From Actinobacteria bacterium UBA3028 (GTDB lineage Bacteria > Actinomycetota > Actinomycetes > Nanopelagicales > Nanopelagicaceae), in contig DFDL01000031.1 of the NCBI GenBank assembly GCA_002367715.1, positions 1-29,929 on the forward strand: DNA of 29,929 bases, in the 5' to 3' direction. The position numbers and the translations under genes are program-made. The notes beneath the pieces were generated by a model, which worked only from the letters and a program-made list of their open reading frames with translations, had not been told where the DNA came from and did no database searches. Each line of letters begins with the position of its first letter. The stretch's first letter is position 1. Of the stretch, positions 15,240 through 22,645 are shown in pieces.

Positions 15240-16274
15240 TTAGGCCGGCTTGATAACTGATTTAATAAATTCACCAGAGTGCATCTTCTTAAATGCAGTT
15301 TCCCATTGCTCTACTGGAAAAGTTCCACCAAGCACTGGGGTTAGATCTAATTTTTTACTTCCGAGCAATCCAAGTACGCGCTCCCACATCGGCCAGTTAT
15401 GGCTAAATGAACCCTCTAAACGGACATTCTTCTGAACTAGTTGATCTAAGGAGAAGTTCACTGGCTGTGGCCCCCAACCAACTTTAGAGATCCAGCCATT
15501 TGGCCGGATTACATCTAGTGCAATTTTAAGTGTGGCTGAAACTCCGGCAGCATCTACAACACCATCTGCGCCAAGTCCATCAACCGCCATAGCCCAATCT
15601 TTAACATCACCGATGATAACTTCGCAGCCATATTTTTTTGCAACTTCTAGCCGCACCTTATCTCGCTCTAGCCCAACTATTGCAACATCTGCGCCAGCAA
15701 GCTTTGCCATCGCGCCAGATAAAATCCCGATTGGGCCAGGTCCTAAAATTACGATTCGATCTCCAGGTCTAATATGCCCTGGCGCAATTGTTGATGAATA
15801 TGCAACCGAACAAGGCTCAGTCATTGATGCATGATCAAAAGTTACGTTATCTGGAATCTTGTGAAGCAAGCGAGCAGCAACCTTTACATATCGGGTCATC
15901 GCACCATTTACGCCATATCCAAAGCCTTTTCGACTTGGATCTAAGTTATATAAACCTTGCCGTGACATTGCGCCAGACATATCTACAACTGCGGCAGTCT
16001 CACTTACTACGCGATCGCCTTCAAGCCACTTTCTGGCATCAGCCACATTCTTGCCAAGCTCTACAACGTGCCCGCCAAATTCATGCCCTAAAACCACTGG
16101 ATAATTCACGGGCCAAGAGTTTGTGCCCTCCCATTGATGCAGATCTGAGCCGCAGACGCTAGCTGCCTCGACTTGAACGATTACATCGTCATCGCCGCAA
16201 GCTGGTCGCTCTACCTCACGGACTTCGACACTATGTGGCTCTGATGAAAAATTAACTACAGCTGCTGACTTCAA
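15240..16274 (-). CDS. Zinc-type medium-chain dehydrogenase lacking the structural-zinc cysteines
   Basis: A 344-residue MDR protein of the sorbitol/threonine dehydrogenase type. Catalytic zinc ligands are present: C41 in SVCGSDLH, H64/E65 in LGHEFGG, and E153 in TEPCSVAYS. The Rossmann motif GPGPIG is at 178-183. In the structural-zinc lobe, four cysteines are expected with 3-3-8 spacing; here those positions are D98, G101, S104 and D112, while flanking residues (SETAA before, RKGFGYGVNGA after) remain typical. The lobe seems to fold without zinc. It starts with TTG, supported by AAAGGGAG about 8 bases upstream, directly after the HPS-like stop. It probably oxidises a secondary hydroxyl of a sugar or sugar acid with NAD(P). 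Confidence 0.88.
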   Translation of the reverse strand: MKSAAVVNFSSEPHSVEVREVERPACGDDDVIVQVEAASVCGSDLHQWEGTNSWPVNYPVVLGHEFGGHVVELGKNVADARKWLEGDRVVSETAAVVDMSGAMSRQGLYNLDPSRKGFGYGVNGAMTRYVKVAARLLHKIPDNVTFDHASMTEPCSVAYSSTIAPGHIRPGDRIVILGPGPIGILSGAMAKLAGADVAIVGLERDKVRLEVAKKYGCEVIIGDVKDWAMAVDGLGADGVVDAAGVSATLKIALDVIRPNGWISKVGWGPQPVNFSLDQLVQKNVRLEGSFSHNWPMWERVLGLLGSKKLDLTPVLGGTFPVEQWETAFKKMHSGEFIKSVIKPA

Positions 16275-16985
16275 TTATTTCTCTCCCTTTACTTTAACGT
16301 CACCAAAGCCATGAACTGCTTCACAAATTTTGCGCAATACCTCTTCAACATCTCCGGCGCCTTGGCTAAAGGAATCGGCATCGATTGCAAGTGGTGCGCC
16401 AATAACTACAAGTGGTGCGCCATATGAAGGACAAGCAATCGCTTGTTCAAGTGAGAGCCCGCCAACTGCTTGAACCGGAACGCTTACAGCATCTACAACT
16501 TCGCGCAATTGATCTAGTGGATTTGGCCAAGGTTTTCCAGCAGCAGCAATCCCGCGGCGCTCGTCATAACCGATGTGGTGAATAACCATGTCACAACCAA
16601 GTTCTTCAAGTTGTCTGGCACCTTCAATCATGTCAGGACAACCCAAGTTATCGCCCATAACACTTACGCCATAATCTTTTCCTGCTTGAACCACACATTT
16701 AATAGTTTCAGGATGGGCTCTAGCCATCACCACAACGTGTGTTGCACCAGCCTTCGCCATCATCTCTGCTTCAAGATAACCACCATCCATCGTCTTTAGA
16801 TCAGCGATGATTGGATGATTTGGAAATTCTTTGCGCAGTGCTTTAACGCCGTGCAAGCCTTCTGCCAGAATCAGTGGAGTTCCGGCCTCTAGCCAATCCA
16901 CTCCGGCGCGAACGGCAGTATGTGCCATCTCTAGCGCCTCTTTAATATCGGTTAGATCTAGTGATACTTGCACAATTGGTTTCAT
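16275..16985 (-). CDS. HPS/KGPDC-like protein of the OMP-decarboxylase superfamily
   Basis: A 236-residue TIM barrel resembling 3-hexulose-6-phosphate synthase and 3-keto-L-gulonate-6-phosphate decarboxylase. The conserved set is D10 in VSLDL, E33 in LEAGTPL, and D62/K64/D67 in ADLKTMDGG, with H136/H137 and D141 in IHHIGYDER. AVGGLS provides the phosphate-binding end. HPS condenses formaldehyde with ribulose 5-phosphate (or the reverse); KGPDC decarboxylates a beta-keto sugar acid phosphate. The GTPLI and KTMD motifs look more HPS-like, but no 6-phospho-3-hexuloisomerase gene is adjacent. First gene of a five-gene operon, with a TAAACT box exactly 6 nt before the ATG and no Shine-Dalgarno, hence probably leaderless. 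Confidence 0.85.
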   Translation of the reverse strand: MKPIVQVSLDLTDIKEALEMAHTAVRAGVDWLEAGTPLILAEGLHGVKALRKEFPNHPIIADLKTMDGGYLEAEMMAKAGATHVVVMARAHPETIKCVVQAGKDYGVSVMGDNLGCPDMIEGARQLEELGCDMVIHHIGYDERRGIAAAGKPWPNPLDQLREVVDAVSVPVQAVGGLSLEQAIACPSYGAPLVVIGAPLAIDADSFSQGAGDVEEVLRKICEAVHGFGDVKVKGEK

Positions 16986-16991
16986 GTTTGA

Positions 16992-16997
16992 AGTTTA
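16992..16997 (-). promoter_or_regulatory. Putative -10 box of a leaderless promoter for the HPS operon
   Basis: TAAACT on the minus strand ends 6 nt before the ATG at 16985, the same arrangement as at the lactonase operon. It sits in the 13-bp gap to the divergent hydrolase gene, so any -35 would lie inside the annotated 5' end of that gene. Confidence 0.45.
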
Positions 16998-16998
16998 G

Positions 16999-18126
16999 TT
17001 GAAAAATAAGATTTTGACCCTTCCCTTCAGGAAAGATTATTGGTTAGATTGCCCCAAGATGTTCACTGATTTAGGAAGTTTTGCCGACCTAGAAAGAGTG
17101 CTCGATTTTTCACCACCGGCTATTCCAAATATTGATACCACAACCCTGATTGAAATTTTTGGCAGGCTTCCAAGTTTTCCAGAGAAGCTGGATATAAAGC
17201 GGGGCAAGAGCTGGGTGCATGATGGCGTTGCCATAACTGAAATAAGTTGGAGCACTGGATACGGTCCACGGACCGAGGCACTTCTATTAAAACCTGATGG
17301 TGCAGTGGGGCCACTTCCTGGCGTACTTTTTCTACATAGCCACGATGATGTAAAAGAATTTGGGAAAGAGAAGTTGGTCGATGGCTTGCCAGATCTCCCA
17401 GAGAGCGCCGCATGGGTCAAGCGTGATCATTATGGAGATCGAGGCGCAGCCAATGAACTCGCCAAGCGTGGGTTTGCAGTCCTTGCCTACGATGCCTTCT
17501 TATGGGGATCTCGTCGATTTAAGTTTGAAGAGATGCCACATAAACTAACTGAAATTCTTGGCAGAAAAGATTATGAGAGCCTTGCAGTTATGCATGAATC
17601 AATGGTGCTTTCAAAGTATTTGAGTCTCTTTAATTCAACGCTCGCCGGCCTGCTAAATTTTGATGATCGAGTTGCGCTAGCAGTAGCAAAAATAATTCCT
17701 GAAGTTTCTGATTCAATTTCGGCTGTTGGTCTCTCGGGCGGTGGGTGCCGAGCAATTTATCTACATGCAACATCCCCAGAGCTTTCAACAGTTGTTTCGA
17801 TTGGCGCGATGGCAACCTACAAATCCATGGTGCCATCACATATTGCGCCACATTCTTGGATGTTCTTTCCGCAGGGCTTGGCTGAAAAGAGTGATTGGCC
17901 TGGGCTCTGTGTAATCAATAAGACTGCGCTCTATATTCAGTATTGCGCGAAGGATCAGCTATTTACTAGCGAGGGTATGGCCGAGGCCGATGCCCTCCTT
18001 GCATCTACATTTAAAGCCAGCGGCGCTACCTATAAATCTGACTTCTATCCCGTAGGCCACAGCTTCAATATTGAGATGCAAGAATCAGCATTTGATTGGT
18101 TAGAAGAGATGATTAAAAATGGTTAA
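16999..18126 (+). CDS. Alpha/beta hydrolase (esterase-like), cytoplasmic
   Basis: Up to 375 residues, with the start uncertain. TTG at 16999 leaves only 13 bp to the divergent gene; ATG at 17059 (residue 21) has TAGATT 8 nt before it and would leave 73 bp for two promoters, so it may be correct. Alpha/beta-hydrolase parts are GVLFLHSHDD near 108-117, GFAVLAYDAFLWGSRR, the nucleophile elbow GLSGGG with S246, probable acid D319 in CAKDQLF, and H354 in VGHSFN. There is no signal peptide. Dienelactone-hydrolase and acetyl-xylan-esterase-like proteins are relatives. Preceding glucuronate isomerase with 8 bp of overlap, it may remove an ester or open a lactone on an imported uronic acid; this is inference. 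Confidence 0.78.
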   Translation: MKNKILTLPFRKDYWLDCPKMFTDLGSFADLERVLDFSPPAIPNIDTTTLIEIFGRLPSFPEKLDIKRGKSWVHDGVAITEISWSTGYGPRTEALLLKPDGAVGPLPGVLFLHSHDDVKEFGKEKLVDGLPDLPESAAWVKRDHYGDRGAANELAKRGFAVLAYDAFLWGSRRFKFEEMPHKLTEILGRKDYESLAVMHESMVLSKYLSLFNSTLAGLLNFDDRVALAVAKIIPEVSDSISAVGLSGGGCRAIYLHATSPELSTVVSIGAMATYKSMVPSHIAPHSWMFFPQGLAEKSDWPGLCVINKTALYIQYCAKDQLFTSEGMAEADALLASTFKASGATYKSDFYPVGHSFNIEMQESAFDWLEEMIKNG

Positions 18127-19495
18127 TTCATATGTAGATAGATATTTGGGTAGCGGCGATAACTTATCTCTGGCAAGGAGTATTTATGCCGAGATGAGTA
18201 AATTCCCAATTATCTCGCCACATGGCCACGTTGAAGCAAATATGATCTTAGAGAATAAGAATTTTACAGATCCAGTCTCGCTGCTTATAACTCCAGATCA
18301 TTACATTCTTAGGATGCTACGCAGCCAAGGTATCTCTTATGACGATCTTGTGGTGAACTCACCGGAGGCCAACTTTCAATTATTGGCAGATAATTGGCGG
18401 CTATTTAGATCAACACCATCTCGAATCTGGTTTCAAGAAATTTTGGCTACGCTATTTGGAATTAGCGAGATTCTAAACTCACAGAATGCAAAGAAAATTT
18501 ATGAGCTCATCGCAGAGCACCTGGCTAAGCCAGATTTCAAACCTCAGGCGCTATTTAAGAAGTTCAATATCGAAGTTTTAGCTACGACAGATACAACATC
18601 GGATCCACTTACCTCACATATCGAGCTTGCAAAGCTAGATCTTGGCGGCCGCATTATTCCAACTTTTAGACCCGATGATGTCTCAGATCCGAGCTGGGCT
18701 GATTGGAAATCAAATTTAGCAAAGTTAGAGCAGAGCCATGGCGTTGAAATTAAATCCTTTGCCAATCTTCTTACAGCGCTACGAAAAGCCAGAGATCATT
18801 TCAAATCTTGTGGGGCAACTGCAACTGATCACGGGGTACTAAGCGCGCGAACGCTAAAACTCTCACCAAAGGATTGTGAAGCGCTTTTCGCAGATGTACT
18901 TAGCGCAGCTGCCTCGCCCAAGGCAATTGAAGATTTTCGCGCTGTAATGCTCTATGAACATGCAGTTATGGCTTCGCAAGATGGACTTGTTATGCAATTG
19001 CATCCCGGATCACTTCGAAATTATGACGCGCAGATCTTAGCTAAATATGGCCCAGATAAAGGCTTTGATATTCCAATCCAGACGACATATGTCAAAGAGC
19101 TACAACCTCTATTAAATGAACTGGGCAGCCATCCGAATTTCAGATTAGTGATATTCACCTTAGATGAATCAACTTATAGCCGCGAGCTTGCGCCTCTGGC
19201 CGGAGCATATTCAAGTATCAGGCTTGGGCCACCATGGTGGTTCTTAGATTCCCTAAATGGACTTGAACGTTGGCGCGAGGCAATTACTGAGACCGCGGGG
19301 TACTACAACACAGTTGGTTTCATTGATGACACCAGGGCGTTCTGTTCGATTCCGGTCCGCCATGATGTTGCGCGGAGATTTGATTCAAGTTATCTGGCTC
19401 GCGAAGTTATTAGAGGGCGGATAACTGAAAATGAAGCTATTGAACTGGCAGCAGATCTGGCCTATAACCTCTCTAAAGAATTCTTCAACCTCTAA
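18119..19495 (+). CDS. uxaC: Glucuronate (uronate) isomerase
   Basis: A 458-residue amidohydrolase-fold isomerase, near the family's usual 465-470. The metal-binding ISPHGHVEA (H35, H37) opens the protein, followed by TTDTTSDPL at 156-164, PTFRPDD at 181-187, the MQLHPGSLRNYD stretch and FIDDTRAFCSIPVRHD near the end. It converts D-glucuronate to D-fructuronate (or D-galacturonate to D-tagaturonate) in the cytoplasm. It overlaps the upstream hydrolase by 8 bp and is followed immediately by UxuB (TAATG overlap), whose partner reaction favours the glucuronate branch. This is one of the firmest calls in the window. Confidence 0.95.
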   Translation: MVNSYVDRYLGSGDNLSLARSIYAEMSKFPIISPHGHVEANMILENKNFTDPVSLLITPDHYILRMLRSQGISYDDLVVNSPEANFQLLADNWRLFRSTPSRIWFQEILATLFGISEILNSQNAKKIYELIAEHLAKPDFKPQALFKKFNIEVLATTDTTSDPLTSHIELAKLDLGGRIIPTFRPDDVSDPSWADWKSNLAKLEQSHGVEIKSFANLLTALRKARDHFKSCGATATDHGVLSARTLKLSPKDCEALFADVLSAAASPKAIEDFRAVMLYEHAVMASQDGLVMQLHPGSLRNYDAQILAKYGPDKGFDIPIQTTYVKELQPLLNELGSHPNFRLVIFTLDESTYSRELAPLAGAYSSIRLGPPWWFLDSLNGLERWREAITETAGYYNTVGFIDDTRAFCSIPVRHDVARRFDSSYLAREVIRGRITENEAIELAADLAYNLSKEFFNL

Positions 19496-20736
19496 TGGAT
19501 AGTCAAATTCAATTTCTACATCTTGGACTAGGTGCTTTTCATCGGGCACATCAAGCGGTATTTATTAGATCAAATATTGCAAGTGTCTCAATGCGCAAGC
19601 CCGATGTGGCAGATGCGATGGCTAAGGCTGGAAATAGCTATGAGGTGATAGCTCGAGATGGCGAAAGTGAGCAGAGTACACAAGTGAGTTCTATAAAAGA
19701 ATCACTCTTCTATCCACGTGATCTTTCACGAATAATTGAGATTGCCAGAAGCCCCGAGTTGCGAGCCATAACTCTTACTGTTACCGAGAAAGCATATAAA
19801 GATGATGGGCCCAACAGCGTGCCACAACGGTTAGCAGTTCTATTGAGAGCGAGATTTGATGCGAAAGCGCCTGGAATCGCAATAATTTCCTGCGATAACG
19901 TCTCGAGCAATAGCCAATTTTTAATGAACCTAGTGCACGAAGTTATTGCGGCAAGTGGAGATAGCGAACTGCTCGAATGGGTTAAATCTAATATCCGCTC
20001 ACCAAATTCAATGATTGATCGGATAGTTCCGGCTTCAAATAACCTAACAATTACGACGGAGCCATTTAATCAGTGGGTAATTGAAGAAGATCCGATTGCA
20101 GATATCCTCGCAGAATCTGGTGTTGAATTTGTACCGAAGATAAAACCTCATGAACTTGCAAAGATCCGACTATTTAATGGCGTGCACTCAACCCTGGCCT
20201 ATATCGGTGAAGTCTCTGGAATTGACTTTGTAGCTGATGCGATTGTTAAGCCCGATATTACAAAGTTTATCTCTACGATGCAGACGCAAGAGATGGCCAA
20301 GTCAATTGTAGAGAATGGCGAGATTGACTTAATCTCTTATGCCAGCACAATTCGAAAGCGAATTTCTAATCCTACTCTGCGACATCGTGCCCACCAGATT
20401 GCGATGGATGGTTCACAGAAGATGCAGCAGCGCATATTTGATCCGATGAATGATTTAGCAAAATTAGGGTTTGGCGCCCCGATCATGTGCGCCGCAGTAG
20501 CTATCTGGATTCACTTTCTAGCCACCAACTCGCAAATTGATGATCCACTTGCCTACAAGCTAACTCCATTAGCCCAGAACTCTGATCCAATAGCAGCAGT
20601 CTCACTTACCTTAAGGTTGCCTGATTTCGCGCAGAAGCTAGATGCAAGTTTCTATGGAACGATTGCTAAAGATCTGGCTGAAATTAGAAGCTCTTCCGTT
20701 CGGCAGTTGATTTCAAATAGAATCGGCGGATTATGA
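19495..20736 (+). CDS. uxuB: Mannitol-dehydrogenase family oxidoreductase, probable fructuronate reductase
   Basis: A 413-residue polyol-specific long-chain dehydrogenase. The N-terminal LHLGLGAFHRAHQAVF (8-23) is the family cofactor motif, followed by TVTEKAY (95-101), SCDNVSSN (132-139), TTEPFNQWVIE (187-197) and the catalytic K223/N228/H231 in KIRLFNGVHSTLAYIG. It reduces D-fructuronate to D-mannonate with NADH in the cytoplasm. It is somewhat shorter than E. coli UxuB (about 485), with the C-terminal helical domain trimmed. Its ATG overlaps the uxaC stop and its stop overlaps the next gene's ATG, so the unit is tightly coupled. Tagaturonate reductase or mannitol dehydrogenase are less likely given the neighbour. 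Confidence 0.9.
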   Translation: MDSQIQFLHLGLGAFHRAHQAVFIRSNIASVSMRKPDVADAMAKAGNSYEVIARDGESEQSTQVSSIKESLFYPRDLSRIIEIARSPELRAITLTVTEKAYKDDGPNSVPQRLAVLLRARFDAKAPGIAIISCDNVSSNSQFLMNLVHEVIAASGDSELLEWVKSNIRSPNSMIDRIVPASNNLTITTEPFNQWVIEEDPIADILAESGVEFVPKIKPHELAKIRLFNGVHSTLAYIGEVSGIDFVADAIVKPDITKFISTMQTQEMAKSIVENGEIDLISYASTIRKRISNPTLRHRAHQIAMDGSQKMQQRIFDPMNDLAKLGFGAPIMCAAVAIWIHFLATNSQIDDPLAYKLTPLAQNSDPIAAVSLTLRLPDFAQKLDASFYGTIAKDLAEIRSSSVRQLISNRIGGL

Positions 20737-21746
20737 AAGCCTTTGTCGTCACCGCCCCTAAGGTATTTGAAATCCAAGAGGTCCCAGACCCAGTGGCTGG
20801 CCCAGGTGAAATTGTTGCAAAAATCGAGCGCGTAGGTGTCTGCGGTACCGATGTCGAATTTTTTAATGGCGTAATGCCATACCTTCATGATGGGCAAGCA
20901 AAGCTACCAATGCGACTTGGTCATGAATGGTCTGGAACTGTAATTGAAGTCGGTGAAGGGGTAGATAAATCACTACTTGGTAAGAAAGTTACCAGCGATG
21001 TGATGATGGGCTGTGGCAATTGCAGTAGATGCCAAGATGGACGCCAACATACCTGCGCTGATCGATTTGAACTTGGAATTCGAAATGGTTTCGATGGCGC
21101 AATGGCTGAGAAGTTATTAGTACCAGCCAAATTTCTTCACATGATTCCCGAAGACTTTGATTTTGAATTGGCTGCTTTAGTAGAGCCAGCGGCGAATGCC
21201 TGGCGAGTAGCAGATGCTGCTAAGCCCGCACCTGGCAAAGAGATATTGATCTGGGGGACTGGAACCGTCGGATTATTGACCGCGCAATTCTGTCTGGCAA
21301 TGGGCGCAGATGTTCATATGGTTGGAATCGATAAGAAGACGATTGAACTTGCACTCGAAATTGGAGTAACTAGCGCGGGCAGTGAGTTAAAAAATATCCC
21401 AGGTGGATATCACTCAGTCATCGATGCAACATTTGATTCAACTATTCCAGCAAAGCTCGTTGATATTGTGGAACCAGGAGGTCGCATAGTTTTAATCGGC
21501 GTCGATGACCATGCCGCGCCAATTGACTCACGTAAGTTGGTATTTAAAGATGTGACCGTTGTTGGAATTCTCTCGGGATCACCTGGATTTAAAGAGTCAA
21601 TTCGCTACATTGCGGAAGGAAAGATCGACGTTAAGAAGATTCTCGGTGGCACCGTTGGTATGTCAGCCGTTGGTGAGATTTTCTTAGGAAATAGACCGGC
21701 TGGCTTGAGCGTTGGTCCAAAGATTTTGATTAATCCGAGAGGTTAG
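20733..21746 (+). CDS. Zinc-dependent medium-chain sugar/polyol dehydrogenase
   Basis: A 337-residue MDR protein with both zinc sites intact. The catalytic site has C37 in GVCGTD, H64/E65 in LGHEWSG and E151 in VEPAANAW. The structural lobe has C94, C97, C100 and C108 in GCGNCSRC...HTC. The Rossmann motif GTGTVG is at 175-180. It probably oxidises a sugar acid or polyol, possibly an L-idonate, galactonate or threonine-dehydrogenase-type reaction, feeding the uronate pathway. It follows UxuB with an ATGA overlap and is the last gene of this operon. Its stop codon overlaps the stop codon of the convergent NagA gene by 2 shared bases (TTAG), so no terminator can lie between them. Confidence 0.9.
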   Translation: MKAFVVTAPKVFEIQEVPDPVAGPGEIVAKIERVGVCGTDVEFFNGVMPYLHDGQAKLPMRLGHEWSGTVIEVGEGVDKSLLGKKVTSDVMMGCGNCSRCQDGRQHTCADRFELGIRNGFDGAMAEKLLVPAKFLHMIPEDFDFELAALVEPAANAWRVADAAKPAPGKEILIWGTGTVGLLTAQFCLAMGADVHMVGIDKKTIELALEIGVTSAGSELKNIPGGYHSVIDATFDSTIPAKLVDIVEPGGRIVLIGVDDHAAPIDSRKLVFKDVTVVGILSGSPGFKESIRYIAEGKIDVKKILGGTVGMSAVGEIFLGNRPAGLSVGPKILINPRG

Positions 21747-22645
21747 CTCTCAATTAGCTCTTGATAATTAACTCCGATTAGCTCACACGCCCTAGTAGTA
21801 ACACTTGCCAGGGCATCTGCTTTCAAAACTCCTAGTTCTTCCATAATCAGAAGTGCTTGGGGAAGGGTTCCGATTCCACCAGCGAGGGTTCCATCAGTAC
21901 GCCGAGCCTGCCCATCTTTCACATTTACCGTCATGCCACCAAAAGGAAATGTTCCAGAACCTAAGCCAGCTGCGGCTATTGGATCATTTGTAACGATAAA
22001 GCGCGAGCTAACTTTCTCCAGAACCTGCTTCACTAAATCATTTGGCACATGTACTTGATCAATAATTATCTGAACCGTCACATCTTCGCGCTCGATTGCA
22101 ACTTGGGCTAGACCATCTAGTGGTGGCTTTGGCATCGCGTTAAAGAGATGAGTGACAGTTTTTGCACCGGCATCAAAACCAGCGATTGCAGCCTGGCGAT
22201 CGGCGTTTGAGTGCCCAAGAGAGACCACGATATTTTTTGCTACCAAAAATTGAATCAACTCGATAGCGCCAGTTAATTCTGGAGCAATAGTTACAATCTT
22301 TATCAGACCGGCGTTTAGTAGAGCCTTTAGGTGGTTTAAATCTGGGGCGATAATATGTTCAATCGGATGCACCCCGCACTTATCTTTAGAGATAAATGGC
22401 CCCTCCAAATGCGTTCCAAGTATCTTTGCCTCACCTGGCATGGGAGCAAGTCTTACCTCTTCGATTAACTTAATTGCTCGGACTGCGTCACTTAACTTTG
22501 AGGTAATAATTGTTGGAAGATAACCAACGACCCCATTCTTATAGAGTGATTTCGAGACTGTGCGGATCTCATCAGCGCTCGTAGCAGATAAGAGATCAAT
22601 ACCGCCATGACCATTAACTTGGAGATCTACATATTTGGCGCTCAT
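21743..22645 (-). CDS. nagA: Minimal N-acetylglucosamine-6-phosphate deacetylase (NagA-like)
   Basis: A 300-residue amidohydrolase containing only the catalytic barrel; NagA is usually about 380 with N- and C-terminal parts forming a beta-sandwich. The protein starts at DLQVNGHGGIDL, which in other NagA lies near residue 55. Active-site motifs are GTHLEGPFIS (E81), SLGHSNA (H145), VTHLFNAM (H166), QVHV (H199) and IVTNDPIAAAG, where the catalytic aspartate (D221) is displaced by one inserted residue. It removes acetate from GlcNAc-6-phosphate in the cytoplasm. Encoded after a GlcNAc-type kinase (ATGA overlap) and a SIS deaminase, it fits amino-sugar breakdown. The open frame suggests a working gene, but the missing domains may alter its substrate. 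Confidence 0.87.
   Translation of the reverse strand: MSAKYVDLQVNGHGGIDLLSATSADEIRTVSKSLYKNGVVGYLPTIITSKLSDAVRAIKLIEEVRLAPMPGEAKILGTHLEGPFISKDKCGVHPIEHIIAPDLNHLKALLNAGLIKIVTIAPELTGAIELIQFLVAKNIVVSLGHSNADRQAAIAGFDAGAKTVTHLFNAMPKPPLDGLAQVAIEREDVTVQIIIDQVHVPNDLVKQVLEKVSSRFIVTNDPIAAAGLGSGTFPFGGMTVNVKDGQARRTDGTLAGGIGTLPQALLIMEELGVLKADALASVTTRACELIGVNYQELIES

Noticed and set aside
16275..16985. Housekeeping orotidine-5'-phosphate decarboxylase PyrF
   Set aside because: The DLKTMD and GTPLI motifs and the operon context match HPS/KGPDC rather than pyrimidine synthesis.
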